Shown here piece by piece: positions 34,330-42,800 of a stretch of DNA of 64,000 nt. Source of the DNA: Marivibrio sp040218065 (GTDB lineage: Bacteria; Pseudomonadota; Alphaproteobacteria; UBA8366; Aestuariispiraceae); assembly GCF_040218065.1 (NCBI RefSeq), contig NZ_JAVJQE010000013.1, forward strand, positions 310,001 to 374,000, read 5' to 3'. Every line of letters starts with the position of its first letter. The first letter of the stretch is position 1. The position numbers were made by a program, and so were the translations under genes. Under the pieces are notes generated by a model. The model was not told the DNA's origin and made no database searches. It was given only the letters and a program-made list of their open reading frames with translations.

Positions 34330-34889
34330 CACTGGGCTCTCTCCTGTCTTCGACCTGGCGCACGCGTCATCGCCCAAGCCGCCCTACCATCTTGAGTATA
34401 TAAGCCAAGCTTCAGGCAAACCTCAAGAAGGCTTAAAAGATGTTCCAATACATCATGTACACCTTAAGCGCGAACTTTAATTCCGCAAAGTATTGTAAGC
34501 CATCTTCCTGTAAATAGGTCAATAATTATTCCACAATTTTTCTAGCGTTTTGTCATCTCCGCCGCGGTCGGACGAAAGACCGCGCAGCGCCCAATCGTTC
34601 GGCGCAGCGCCAATTCGATGCGCGCCCGTTCCTCACCGTTCCGACCGTTCCGGCCTCACCTTTATTGAGCAAAGCCCGCGCTCTCCGGCCCGCCGGCCCG
34701 CCGGCGAATCCCTATACGACCGCGTGCGCCGCCGAGCGCGCGCTCGCTCTACCGGCTCCCGCCCCATACCTTATCTCCAGGCGCGTGATCCGCAGGATCG
34801 ACCCTCAGCGTAAAAGGTCGGTGTTGCAAAACTCCGCCGGACCTAACGGCCCAAGCGCCGGCGAGACAAACTTTGAGGAGCGAGTCCAG
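34330..34889. other. Intergenic region upstream of the two-component operon and gpx
   Basis: This gap of about 560 bp separates the divergent regulator and peroxidase genes. The part from about 34390 to 34550 is clearly AT-rich and holds the inverted repeats described separately. The rest is GC-rich, with Arg-rich nonsense frames and no gene I can support. Promoters for both directions should lie here. Confidence 0.5.
34391..34454. promoter_or_regulatory. Interleaved inverted repeats upstream of the response regulator
   Basis: CTTGAG (34391-34396) pairs with CTCAAG (34422-34427), TAAGCC (34400-34405) pairs with GGCTTA (34430-34435), and GATGT-TCCAAT-ACATC spans 34439-34454. All are in the AT-rich region upstream of the minus-strand regulator gene. 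The interleaving looks like an operator cluster or a pseudoknot-prone leader. NarL-type autoregulation is possible but not shown. Confidence 0.4.
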
Positions 34890-35495
34890 ATGCCGGACCG
34901 GCCGCCTTTCGACGACGCGACGAGCCGACGCGCGGCGATCGTCTGGACGCTGGCGGCGGCGGCCGCGGCTGCGATCCCGCTTGGCGTCGCGCCCGCGCGC
35001 GCGGCGGACGGGGCCCACGCGTTTTCCTTTCCGGGCATCGACGGCCGGGCGCTTTCGCTTGCGGACTTCGCCGGCGCTCCGATCCTCGTGGTGAACACGG
35101 CCAGTTTCTGCGGCTTCACCGACCAGTACGAGGCGTTGCAGGCGCTCTACGCCCGATATCGCGACCGCGGTTTCGCCGTGGTGGGCGTGCCGTCCAACGA
35201 CTTCGGGCGTCAGGAGCCTGGAACGGCGGAGGAAATCCAGGCGTTCTGCACCGGCGTCTACGGCGTGGAGTTTCCGCTGGCCGACAAGCAGACGGTGCGC
35301 GGCCCCGACGCCCATCCTTTCTATCTCTGGGCGCGCGACGCGCTGGGGCCGGAGAACGCGCCCCGCTGGAACTTCCACAAGTACCTCGTCGGGCCCGACG
35401 GCGCCCTCGCAGCCGCTTTCCCCAGCCGGGTCCGTCCGGACGCGCCAGAGCTGCTGCAAGCCATCGAACGCCTGCTCCCTCCGGCCGAGGGCTGA
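34890..35495 (+). CDS. Exported glutathione peroxidase family protein
   Basis: This 201-residue protein has a Tat-like signal peptide (TSRRAAIVWTLAAAAAAAIP, cleaved after ARAA), so it should act in the periplasm. The peroxidase core has the catalytic Cys74 in NTASFCGFTDQYEAL (where animal enzymes have selenocysteine), a Gln in PSNDFGRQEPG and a Trp in WNFHKYLV. It reduces hydroperoxides, probably with thioredoxin-like donors, since periplasmic glutathione is not assured. The ATG at 34890 follows GAGGAG. The family name is historical; the electron donor is unknown. Confidence 0.87.
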   Translation: MPDRPPFDDATSRRAAIVWTLAAAAAAAIPLGVAPARAADGAHAFSFPGIDGRALSLADFAGAPILVVNTASFCGFTDQYEALQALYARYRDRGFAVVGVPSNDFGRQEPGTAEEIQAFCTGVYGVEFPLADKQTVRGPDAHPFYLWARDALGPENAPRWNFHKYLVGPDGALAAAFPSRVRPDAPELLQAIERLLPPAEG

Positions 35496-35519
35496 AAGCA
35501 CCGCCCCGATCAGCCGGGC

Positions 35520-35577
35520 TTTCACCGGCCGACCGCCCCTCCTATAGTCTGGAACGCCCGTTCCAATAAACGGAACG
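35520..35577 (+). promoter_or_regulatory. Promoter with overlapping GGAACG operator, GST gene
   Basis: TTTCAC (35520-35525) and TATAGT (35543-35548) are a -35/-10 pair with 17-bp spacing. Three copies of GGAACG or its complement (35551-35556, 35559-35564, 35572-35577) follow at the expected start site, forming GGAACG-CC-CGTTCC and CGTTCC-N7-GGAACG dyads. This is a typical repressor site overlapping the transcription start. Confidence 0.6.
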
Positions 35578-35608
35578 GCCGCGTGGAACAGCAGCAAAAG
35601 GGCGATCG

Positions 35609-36307
35609 ATGAGCATCATACTCTACGAACTGGCCGGCGCGGATCCTGACGTCCGCTTCAGTCCCTTTGCGTGGCGCATCCGTATGGCGCTGGCGCACAA
35701 GGGGCTCGACTATGAGGGACGCCCGTGGCGTTTCACCGAGAAGGAGGCGATTGAGCCGTCGGGTCAAGGGAAGGTCCCGGTGCTGGTCGACGGCGAGCGC
35801 TGGATCGCGGACAGTTGGGTCATCGCCGACCATCTGGAGACCGCCTATCCCGACCGTCCCAGCCTGTTCGACGGCCCTGGCGGGCGCGAGGGCGCCCGCT
35901 TCGTACAGAGCTGGTTCGAGACCGGCGTGATGAAGTTCTTCGCTCAATTGGTCATCAAGGACGTGCACGACCTGTTGGACGAGAAGGACCGACGCTATTT
36001 CCGCACAACGCGCGAAGAGCGCTTCGGCAAGACCCTGGAAGAACTGTGCCCCGACCCGGAAGCCGCGAAGCATGGTCTTATTCAGGCTTTGACGCCGATG
36101 CGGCAGATTCTGAAGGGGCAGGCCTATTTGGGCGGGGACGCGCCGACTTACATGGACTACGTCCCGTTCGGCGCCTTCATGTGGGCGCGCTGCGTCTCCG
36201 ACGTTCAACTGCTGCCGGCCGACGATCCGGTGGAGGCCTGGCGGCGTCGGCTGCTGGACGCCCATGACGGCGCCGCGCGCCGCGCGCCCTGCAAAGAGGC
36301 CGCCTGA
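35609..36307 (+). CDS. Glutathione S-transferase (LigE/beta-etherase-like)
   Basis: This 232-residue protein has the thioredoxin-like N-domain (YELAGADPDVRFSPFAWRIR, with a Ser near the active site) and the helical C-domain of glutathione S-transferases. The pattern SPFAWRIRMALAHKGL plus DSWVIADHLETAYPDRPSLF is close to that of LigE-type beta-etherases, which cleave lignin-type ether bonds with glutathione. Other members of this clade have unknown substrates. It has its own promoter and operator (35520-35577) and a terminator ~120 bp after it. Confidence 0.82.
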   Translation: MSIILYELAGADPDVRFSPFAWRIRMALAHKGLDYEGRPWRFTEKEAIEPSGQGKVPVLVDGERWIADSWVIADHLETAYPDRPSLFDGPGGREGARFVQSWFETGVMKFFAQLVIKDVHDLLDEKDRRYFRTTREERFGKTLEELCPDPEAAKHGLIQALTPMRQILKGQAYLGGDAPTYMDYVPFGAFMWARCVSDVQLLPADDPVEAWRRRLLDAHDGAARRAPCKEAA

Positions 36308-36427
36308 CCGCAACTTGACGGCCCGGCGCGAAGCGGTTGGTCGATTTGCGCCCCGGTCACGCGCCGCCCCCGGCGGGCGACGGCGCGCCGTCAGCGCCGC
36401 TGCGGTGACGAATTTTTAACCAACGCC

Positions 36428-36467
36428 GCCGCCGAGCCCCTTATTGGTTCGCCGGCGGCTTTTTTTT
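36428..36467 (+). terminator. Rho-independent terminator
   Basis: GCCGCCG (36428-36434) pairs with CGGCGGC (36453-36459) and is followed at once by eight T residues (36460-36467). It lies about 120 bp after the GST gene and before the DUF1127 gene, both on the plus strand, so it can end GST transcription. Confidence 0.7.
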
Positions 36468-36619
36468 GTCTCTGGGAGACATGCGGAAAATGCATTCCCC
36501 CCGAGCAAAAAATACGCATTTCCCAGGTCCTTAGCCCGACTATTTCCCGCTCACCGACGACGCGGACGGCGCGCCGATCGGCAGTGTATCACCCAAGAGT
36601 TCGAGAAGGAGTTGCCGCC

Positions 36620-36862
36620 ATGGCTGTCACGATGTTCGACGCGGGCCGCGGGGAAGTCACCAACAAAGACCTGATCGCGCGCGCCGCCTATGTCCTCGTT
36701 TCCAAGATCTATCGCGTGATGGAAGCTGCGGAGGAGCACCGCGCCCGTCGCGAGACCCAGCGCCAGCTGAGCCGCCTGTCCGACGCCATGCTGCAGGACA
36801 TCGGCCTGGAGCGCGCGGACGTCGGGCGTCAGATTTCCGACCTGCACACGCCGGGGCGCTAA
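36620..36862 (+). CDS. DUF1127 (YjiS-like) small protein
   Basis: This 80-residue protein has a helical N-terminal part followed by the DUF1127 motif (SRLSDAMLQDIGLERADVGR). DUF1127 proteins are small, Arg-rich and often act in RNA turnover or stress responses in alphaproteobacteria. The ATG at 36620 follows AAGGAG. It has its own gap and a strong terminator at 36894-36930, so it is a single-gene unit. Confidence 0.88.
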   Translation: MAVTMFDAGRGEVTNKDLIARAAYVLVSKIYRVMEAAEEHRARRETQRQLSRLSDAMLQDIGLERADVGRQISDLHTPGR

Positions 36863-36893
36863 CGCCTCAGCCGTTCGACGCTGCCGATTGCAG

Positions 36894-36930
36894 ACGCCCC
36901 GCCGACCCTGGTCGGCGGGGCGTGGCTTTT
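36894..36930 (+). terminator. Rho-independent terminator of the DUF1127 gene
   Basis: ACGCCCCGCCGACC (36894-36907) is fully complementary to GGTCGGCGGGGCGT (36910-36923), and TTTT follows at 36927-36930. The loop needs one or two pairs opened. It lies 31 bp after the DUF1127 stop. Confidence 0.8.
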
Positions 36931-37091
36931 CCGGACCGCGACTCGGGAGATTTCCGGGAGAAAAGCTGATCCGCCTCCCGCTATTCCCATAGACGCCGGC
37001 CCCGTTTTGCTTCTAAACTTTTCGCTGTATGGGGTCCTTTTGCCAGCGTCGCGACCCCTTGGGGATTTGTCAGGGAGCTTCGTTCGTACCC

Positions 37092-37649
37092 ATGAACCGT
37101 AACTTGCCGCCCGCCGTGGTGCACGAGCGCGTGTCCGCCCGGGTGAAATGGTACAACCCGACCAAGGGCTTCGGGTTCGTCAAGACCGAGACCGGCGACC
37201 CGGACGCCTTCATGCACGCCTCCGTCCTGCCGCATGACGCCGCGCAGGACCTGCCGACGGGCGCGACGGTGATTTGCGATCTGGCCCAGGGACAAAAGGG
37301 GCTGATGGTGTCGACCGTCTACGACATCGACCATTCGACCGCCGATCCGAATTTCGGCGGTCGCCCCGGCGGCGCCCCAGGCGGCGGCGGGGGCGGCGGT
37401 TTCGGCGGCGGTCCGCGCCGCCCGCCGCCGGGTCCGGTCAGCGACCCGTTCGAAGGGACCGTGAAGTTCTTCAACGCAGCCAAGGGGTTCGGCTTCATCG
37501 TGCCGGACAATGGCGGTCCTGACGTCTTCGTCTCGATCCGCACGTTGGAACGGTGCGGCGTCCCCGCGATCGACAGCGACCAGCGCGTGCGCATCACCAC
37601 GCGTCCGGGCGACAAGGGACCGATGGCCGAGTCGGTGGAACTGATCTGA
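37092..37649 (+). CDS. Double cold-shock-domain protein
   Basis: This 185-residue protein has two cold-shock domains: residues ~16-80 (VKWYNPTKGFGFVKTE with DAFMHASVL) and ~120-185 (GTVKFFNAAKGFGFIVPD then DVFVSIRTLERCG). The RNP1-type KGFGF motif is present in both. They are joined by a Gly/Pro-rich linker (about residues 88-118). It binds single-stranded RNA or DNA as an RNA chaperone. The ATG at 37092 has only a distant AGGGAG, and a long untranslated leader is usual for such genes. Two-domain forms are common in alphaproteobacteria. Confidence 0.9.
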   Translation: MNRNLPPAVVHERVSARVKWYNPTKGFGFVKTETGDPDAFMHASVLPHDAAQDLPTGATVICDLAQGQKGLMVSTVYDIDHSTADPNFGGRPGGAPGGGGGGGFGGGPRRPPPGPVSDPFEGTVKFFNAAKGFGFIVPDNGGPDVFVSIRTLERCGVPAIDSDQRVRITTRPGDKGPMAESVELI

Positions 37650-37677
37650 GGGCTTTGCGCCTCGGGTCAGAACGGTC

Positions 37678-37711
37678 GAGCGCGCGGTCCCGCCCAGGCG
37701 GGGGCGCGCTC
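37678..37711. terminator. Strong hairpin between convergent genes
   Basis: GAGCGCGC (37678-37685) pairs with GCGCGCTC (37704-37711), and an inner CCCGCC/GGCGGG stem continues it. A second palindrome (CGCGACCGGTCGCG) follows closely. There is no T run, so it is not a textbook intrinsic terminator, but it lies between the convergent cold-shock and ornithine-cyclodeaminase genes. Confidence 0.35.
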
Positions 37712-37752
37712 GCCGCGCGACCGGTCGCGGCGTCTTCCGCTCTTCCGACGGC

Positions 37753-38772
37753 TCACCGATAAGGGAGGCGCCGCCCCACGCCCGCCTCCGCCGCTTTCTC
37801 CAAAAGCGCCGCGCCCAGCGCGATGTCGCTGGTCGGCAGCCCGCGGTGCCAGAAGAGGATCGTCTCCGACGCGTTCTCTCGCCCGGGCTTGGCGCCGGCG
37901 CAGATCTCGCCCAGCTCCGCATGCACCGCGTCCTCAGAGACGAGGCCCGCGTCGATGTGCGGGCGCAGCGCGCCCAACGGGCCGGCGCGCATCTGGCCGC
38001 GGTCGTCGACCACAATCTTCGCGACCCGGTCCACGATGTCGAGCTCAAGCGCGCTCATCGTGCCGTAGGGGACGACGAGCGCGCCCGGCTTGATCCAGCG
38101 CGTCTTGAAAAGCGGCTCCGGCTTGGAAAGGCGGGAGGCCTCGACCATCACGTCGGCGCCGTCGAGGCAGCTTTCCCAATCGTCGGTCGCGACGACCGTC
38201 TTGCCGAGATCTTCCGACAGGCGTGCGGCGAAGGGCTCGCGGCTTTCCGCGCGGCGGGAGTGGACGCGGATCTCCTCGAAATCGAACAGCCGGTCGAGCA
38301 GCCGCACGTTCCAATAGGCCGTCCCCCGCGCGCCGATGTGACCCAGCACCTTGGGCGCGGCCGGCGCAAGATGTTTTGCGCCGATCGCGGTCAGCGCGCC
38401 GGTGCGCATCTCCGTGATCGCGGTCGCGTCGATCATCGCCTTGGGAACCCCGGTCTGGGGATCGAACAGCATCAGCATCGCCATCTCGGAGGGCAGACCG
38501 CGCTGATAGTTCTGCACGAAGTCGCCGACCACCTTCACGCCGGCGTAACCGGCCGAGCGAATGACGCCGCGCAGCACGTTGAAATGCCCGTCGATCCCGC
38601 CGCCCGGCATCAGGTGGGTTCGCGGCTCGACCACCGTCTCGCCGCGCCCTTGGGCCGCCAGGCTCGCCTCGACCGCGGCCAGAATCTCCGCATCGGTGAG
38701 CATGAGGCGCTCAACGTCAAAGCCGCTCAAATAGGTGAAGCCGATCTTGGCCCCGTCGTCGCCGTCCGTCAT
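37753..38772 (-). CDS. Ornithine cyclodeaminase/mu-crystallin family protein
   Basis: This 339-residue protein has an N-terminal dimerisation domain and a Rossmann-type NAD(P) domain (VLGHIGARGTAYWNVRLLDR, where the usual GxGxxA is seen as GARGTA). Substrate-contacting positions of the family are in IDATAITEMRTGALTAIGAK. Members convert ornithine to proline, or reduce cyclic imino acids or alanine derivatives; the exact reaction cannot be told. It is divergent from the NUDIX gene. Confidence 0.87.
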   Translation of the reverse strand: MTDGDDGAKIGFTYLSGFDVERLMLTDAEILAAVEASLAAQGRGETVVEPRTHLMPGGGIDGHFNVLRGVIRSAGYAGVKVVGDFVQNYQRGLPSEMAMLMLFDPQTGVPKAMIDATAITEMRTGALTAIGAKHLAPAAPKVLGHIGARGTAYWNVRLLDRLFDFEEIRVHSRRAESREPFAARLSEDLGKTVVATDDWESCLDGADVMVEASRLSKPEPLFKTRWIKPGALVVPYGTMSALELDIVDRVAKIVVDDRGQMRAGPLGALRPHIDAGLVSEDAVHAELGEICAGAKPGRENASETILFWHRGLPTSDIALGAALLEKAAEAGVGRRLPYR

Positions 38773-38868
38773 GATCTCTCTCCCGTCCGCGTCCCGCGCG
38801 CCGGTCGGGAGTGGAGCGCAGCCGCGCCCGGCTGTCCAGCCGATCGATGTCGATAGAAGAGGCTCGCC

Positions 38869-39504
38869 ATGCCGTCATCCCGAACGCCGTCGGCGCCCCG
38901 TCCCAGCCGCGTCGAGAGGCTGGCGCGCGAACGCGTCTTCCAAGGCTATTTCGCCGTCGACCGTCACACTCTGCGCCACGAACAGTTCCAGGGCGGCCTG
39001 GGTCCCAAAGTCACGCGCGAGATCTTCGAACGGGGTCACGCCGTCTGCGTGCTGCCCTACGATCCCGCGACCGATCAGGCCGTCCTGATCGAACAATTCC
39101 GCCCCGGCCCCTTTGCCGCCGGCGACGCCGAGCCCTGGCTGATCGAGACGGTGGCCGGGATCATCGACGCGGGCGAAAGCGCCGAGGACGTCGTCCGTCG
39201 CGAGGCCGAGGAAGAGGCCGGCCTGACGCTGGGCCGCCTCGAGGCGCTTACGACGCAGTACATGTCCCCCGGCGGCTCAAGCGAGAGCATCGCCCTCTTC
39301 GTCGGCGAATGCGACAGCGCGGGCGTCGGCGGCCTCCACGGCCTGGACCACGAGGGGGAGGACATCCGGGTCTTCGCGACGCCCTTCGCGGAGGCGCACG
39401 CGATGGCGCTCGACGGGCGGATCCGCAACGCGATGACGGCGCTTGCGATCCTGCAGACGGCGGCGAAGCGCGACGCCTTGCGAAAGGCCTGGTCCGCGCC
39501 CTAA
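38869..39504 (+). CDS. NUDIX hydrolase, ADP-ribose pyrophosphatase-like
   Basis: This 211-residue protein contains a full NUDIX box (GIIDAGESAEDVVRREAEEE then AGL), which binds Mg2+ for pyrophosphate cleavage. The N-terminal strand domain before it and the residues YMSPGGSSESIALFVGE after it match the NudF/TrgB branch that splits ADP-ribose into AMP and ribose-5-phosphate. It precedes cysK by 57 bp in the same direction. Confidence 0.88.
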   Translation: MPSSRTPSAPRPSRVERLARERVFQGYFAVDRHTLRHEQFQGGLGPKVTREIFERGHAVCVLPYDPATDQAVLIEQFRPGPFAAGDAEPWLIETVAGIIDAGESAEDVVRREAEEEAGLTLGRLEALTTQYMSPGGSSESIALFVGECDSAGVGGLHGLDHEGEDIRVFATPFAEAHAMALDGRIRNAMTALAILQTAAKRDALRKAWSAP

Positions 39505-39561
39505 ATACGGTTCGGTTGCGTAAGCGTCGGCAATTTACACACTTCAGCCGGAGATAATGTC

Positions 39562-40563
39562 ATGAACATCCGCGACGGCTTCGTCGACACGATCGGGAAT
39601 ACTCCTCTCATCAAGCTGAAGCGCGCGTCGGAAGAGACCGGCTGCACCATCCTGGGCAAGGCGGAGTTCCTCAATCCCGGCGGGTCGGTCAAAGACCGCG
39701 CGGCGAAATACATCATTCTCGACGCCGAGGCGCGCGGCGATCTGGAACCCGGCGGCCTAATCGTGGAAGGGACGGCCGGCAACACCGGCATCGGCCTGGC
39801 GCTGGTCGGGAACGCGCGCGGCTACCGCACGCTGATCGTCATCCCCGAGACGCAGAGCCAGGAGAAGAAGGACATGCTGCGGCTGTGCGGGGCGGAACTG
39901 ATGGAGGTCCCGGCCGTCCCCTACAAGAACCCGGAGAACTACGTCCACGTCGCAAAACGCACCGCCGGGGAGCGCGCGAAATCCGAGCCGCACGGCGCGC
40001 TTTACGCCAACCAGTGGGACAATCTCTCCAACCGCGAGGGACACGTCCGCTCCACCGGTCCGGAGATCTGGGAGCAGACGGAGGGCCGGGTCGACGCCTT
40101 CACCTGCGCGATGGGTACGGGCGGCACGCTGGCGGGCGTCGGCCTCTATCTCAAGGAGAAGAACAAGGACGTCCGCATCGTCGCCGCCGACCCCTGGGGC
40201 GCCGCCATGTACAATTGGATCAAGCACGGCGAGCTGAAGGGCGAGGACGGCGGCTCGATCACCGAGGGGATCGGCCAGGGCCGCATCACCGGCAACATCG
40301 ACGGCGCGCCGATCGACGACGCCTACAAGATCCCGGATTCCGAGGCGCTGCCCGTCACCTTCGACCTGCTGGAACATGAGGGGTTGTGCCTCGGCGGCTC
40401 GTCGGGCCTCAACGTCGCCAGCGCCATCCGCCTCGCCCGCGAGATGGGCCCCGGCCACACCATCGTCACCATCCTGTGCGACGGCGGCCAACGCTATCAG
40501 TCGAAGCTCTACAATCCGGAGTTCCTGCGCGAAAAGGGGCTGCCGACGCCGGGGTGGTTGTGA
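39562..40563 (+). CDS. cysK: Cysteine synthase A
   Basis: This 333-residue PLP enzyme makes cysteine from O-acetylserine and sulfide. The Schiff-base Lys44 is in NPGGSVKDRAAKY, the substrate loop in EGTAGNTGIGLAL, and a GTGGTLAGVG phosphate loop follows. SSGLN near the end contacts the PLP pyridine nitrogen. The ATG at 39562 has a modest CGGAGA site. The length is normal. The 3' end converges with an XRE-type regulator gene 43 bp away. Confidence 0.93.
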   Translation: MNIRDGFVDTIGNTPLIKLKRASEETGCTILGKAEFLNPGGSVKDRAAKYIILDAEARGDLEPGGLIVEGTAGNTGIGLALVGNARGYRTLIVIPETQSQEKKDMLRLCGAELMEVPAVPYKNPENYVHVAKRTAGERAKSEPHGALYANQWDNLSNREGHVRSTGPEIWEQTEGRVDAFTCAMGTGGTLAGVGLYLKEKNKDVRIVAADPWGAAMYNWIKHGELKGEDGGSITEGIGQGRITGNIDGAPIDDAYKIPDSEALPVTFDLLEHEGLCLGGSSGLNVASAIRLAREMGPGHTIVTILCDGGQRYQSKLYNPEFLREKGLPTPGWL

Positions 40564-40606
40564 GGGGGAGCGACCGCGTCCCGGCTGCGACCGCAAGACG
40601 GCCCGA

Positions 40607-41023
40607 CTAGTCGTCGGCAGGCGCAAACGCCTGGCGGGCGGCGGCCGATCGCGCGGGGGCCGCGTCGGCGCCGTCAGGCCGGGCGGCCGCGAGGCTGCGG
40701 ATGACCTCCTGCATCACGCGGCGCACGGCCGCGTCGTCGATGCGCGCCCAGTCGCGCGCGACCTTGGCCGCTTCCACGTCCAGCGCCGCCGCGGTCGTCG
40801 CCTCCGACACGACGCCGTCGAACAAGGCGTGCACGCTGCAGCCGACGGCCCGGCTCACCTGGACCAATCTGCTCGCGCCCATCCGGTTCAGCCCGGTCTC
40901 ATATTTCTGGATTTGCTGATAGCTGACGCCCAACGCCTCTGCGAGGGTCTGTTGGCTGATCCCCGCCCGTATCCGAAGCTCGCGCACACGCGCTCCGACC
41001 TGAACGTCTATGGGATGCGGCAT
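40607..41023 (-). CDS. XRE-family helix-turn-helix regulator
   Basis: This 138-residue protein has an N-terminal helix-turn-helix (about residues 10-65: VRELRIRAGISQQTLAEALG then VSYQQIQKYETGLNRMGASR) and a disordered Ala/Asp-rich C-terminal tail. The C-terminal region shows no clear ligand domain, though VRRVMQEVIRSLAA may be a dimerising helix. It has the Cro/CI-type fold typical of small alphaproteobacterial regulators. Its targets are unknown. Confidence 0.87.
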   Translation of the reverse strand: MPHPIDVQVGARVRELRIRAGISQQTLAEALGVSYQQIQKYETGLNRMGASRLVQVSRAVGCSVHALFDGVVSEATTAAALDVEAAKVARDWARIDDAAVRRVMQEVIRSLAAARPDGADAAPARSAAARQAFAPADD

Positions 41024-41973
41024 CTCCAGGGTCCTCCGTCTCTTGTCAGGCCGAGGGTCGGCGGCCGATTCAAACCTCCCCCGTCAACCGCGGGATAGGC
41101 CGGCCCGACCCTGACAGCCTCGCCGGCCGGCTGCGGGGCTCGCCGTCATGGCGCACGCACCGTTCGGCCGGCGGATCGGAGCGGCGCGGAGACCTGAGCG
41201 CCCCCGTTCGTCGGCGGGTTGCGAGCGCTTCCGTTGTCGTCCTGTCGAGTATGTCGGGGCCGAGCGGATCGCGAGCCGGGCTGTCGGCGGTCCGGGGCCG
41301 CTTCGGGCGCATGCCGATCTCTTCGTTGAAGCCACGGTCGGACATCGCGGACTCCGCTGCGCAGACGCGTCGGCCCTGTCGGAAAGGCGCGTGGAGGCGC
41401 GCCCCGCCTGTAAGCCGAAGACGTCAGACTGTGCGAAATGACCGCCAGACCGAGCGAACGCTCGAAGCGGGACCCCGAACGGGCGAGCCGGCGACGCCGT
41501 ATTCGACCCACGGAGTTGTTCGGATAGTACCGAAAAAATCCACGGACCAGCAACCTAAGAGGCGCATAGACGCTCAATATCCTCTATACCTATCAAACGC
41601 CGCAACCCGACGCGGCGCGGCGCAGACCGCCTTGATGACGGGCGAAGGGCCGGGAACGTGCGCCGCTCGCACGCGATCTTCGCCGGGTCGGCGTCCCCTG
41701 CCGCCGCCGCGTTCGACGCGTTGAGGGTGCGCACGACCACGGGACCGCCGCTTGCCCGGGCGACGGCTGCGCGTCGCAAGGCGCGCGGCCTCGCGGCGAT
41801 GCTTCCGGCGCCGCCGCGCGATCGCGGATCGGACGTAGGAGCGCCCTCGGGGGGAGGCGGATCCGAGTGCTGGACGCACTCGACTGCGGCGCGTTCCAGC
41901 CGGGCGGCTTCGATCCGCGGCCTTCCGGTCGCACGAGAAAGCCGGCGGCGGCCCGATGAAGGGAGACGGTTTG
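41024..41973. other. Long non-coding gap upstream of the LuxR-type gene
   Basis: About 950 bp without a gene I can support. Frames here are Arg- and Pro-rich and overlap on both strands. The part from about 41500 to 41600 is more AT-rich and holds a dyad TTCGG-ATAGTA-CCGAA (41519-41534), followed by a run of A residues. A second perfect dyad CGAGCG-AA-CGCTCG lies near 41453. These may be regulator sites. The gap may be a decayed gene or hold a small RNA. Confidence 0.45.
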
Positions 41974-42693
41974 ATGGATCGACAGGCGGGCTCTTTGAAA
42001 CTGTTTCTCGACCTAGAAACGCCGGAGCAAGTTCACGAAGCGATCGTCCGCGCGTTCGGCGCGCGTTACGTGGTCTGGCAGCGATTCGACCCGGACTTCG
42101 TTCGGACATGGGACCGATTTCCGTCCGGCTTCTTTGAGCACTACTACGGCACAGACGCCGATCGAGACTGTGCGGTCGCCAAGGCGGTTCGGTTGCGCTG
42201 GCCGGTCTTCAGTTTTTCGGATGCGCGTGCGCAGATCGATCGGCCTCAGACCGCCCCGCCCCTGGCGGTGCGCGTGTGGGAGGCTTTCGGGATCCGAGAC
42301 GGCGTCGCAATCACAGGCGGTCGGCGCAATGTCGATACGGTAACCGCAATCGCTTTCGACGACGGGGGCGACGCCAAGCGGCTGCGGCCGGCGGATGAAT
42401 CGGTGCTGCGCTATGCAGCCGCGCTCCTCGATCAGTTCCTGCTGGAGGCGGACGAGCAACTCGTCTCCACGTCCCGCGCGCCGGCTTCCCTATCGCAGGC
42501 GATGCGGGCGGTCCTGCAGGTTGCGATCGAGCAGCCCGGCGCCAGCCGGGCCGAGCAGGCGGCGATGCTCGGCATTTCGCCGCGCATGCTGGAGAAGCGG
42601 CACAGCCAGATCGCCAAACGCTTCGGCGTCTCAAGCTTCGCGGGCGCAGTCGCCAAGGCCGTTCGCGGATCCGCGGAGGGTCGTCGCGCCTAG
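41974..42693 (+). CDS. LuxR-family (autoinducer-domain) regulator, solo
   Basis: This 239-residue protein has an N-terminal domain like the acyl-homoserine-lactone binding domain. ARYVVWQRFDPDFVRTWDRF then EHYYGTDADRDCAVAKAV matches the YxxYDP...Y...DPV pattern in a loose way. A C-terminal LuxR helix-turn-helix follows (EQAAMLGISPRMLEKRHSQI then AKRFGVSSFAGAVAKAV). No luxI-type synthase is nearby, so it is a LuxR solo. The expected Asp/Trp of the pheromone site are not fully clear, so the ligand may be something else. The ATG at 41974 follows AAGGGAG; an ATG 18 bp upstream is possible. Confidence 0.72.
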   Translation: MDRQAGSLKLFLDLETPEQVHEAIVRAFGARYVVWQRFDPDFVRTWDRFPSGFFEHYYGTDADRDCAVAKAVRLRWPVFSFSDARAQIDRPQTAPPLAVRVWEAFGIRDGVAITGGRRNVDTVTAIAFDDGGDAKRLRPADESVLRYAAALLDQFLLEADEQLVSTSRAPASLSQAMRAVLQVAIEQPGASRAEQAAMLGISPRMLEKRHSQIAKRFGVSSFAGAVAKAVRGSAEGRRA

Positions 42694-42800
42694 GCGCGAC
42701 GTCGGCGGCGAGGCCGTGGTCTGTCCGTCGATCGGCCGCGCGTCGATCCGCAGCCCCCTCCAGTCCGGGGCGCGTCGATTTGCTTCCCTCGCCCCTCGCC

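Noticed and set aside
41070..41345. 91-residue minus-strand frame before the XRE regulator gene
   Set aside because: A GGAG lies near its start, but the translation is Arg/Pro-rich with no fold and overlaps other equally open frames. Not supportable.
41519..41540. Dyad followed by A run as an intrinsic terminator
   Set aside because: On the plus strand the run is A, not T, and on the minus strand the T run precedes the stem; the arms are only 5 bp.
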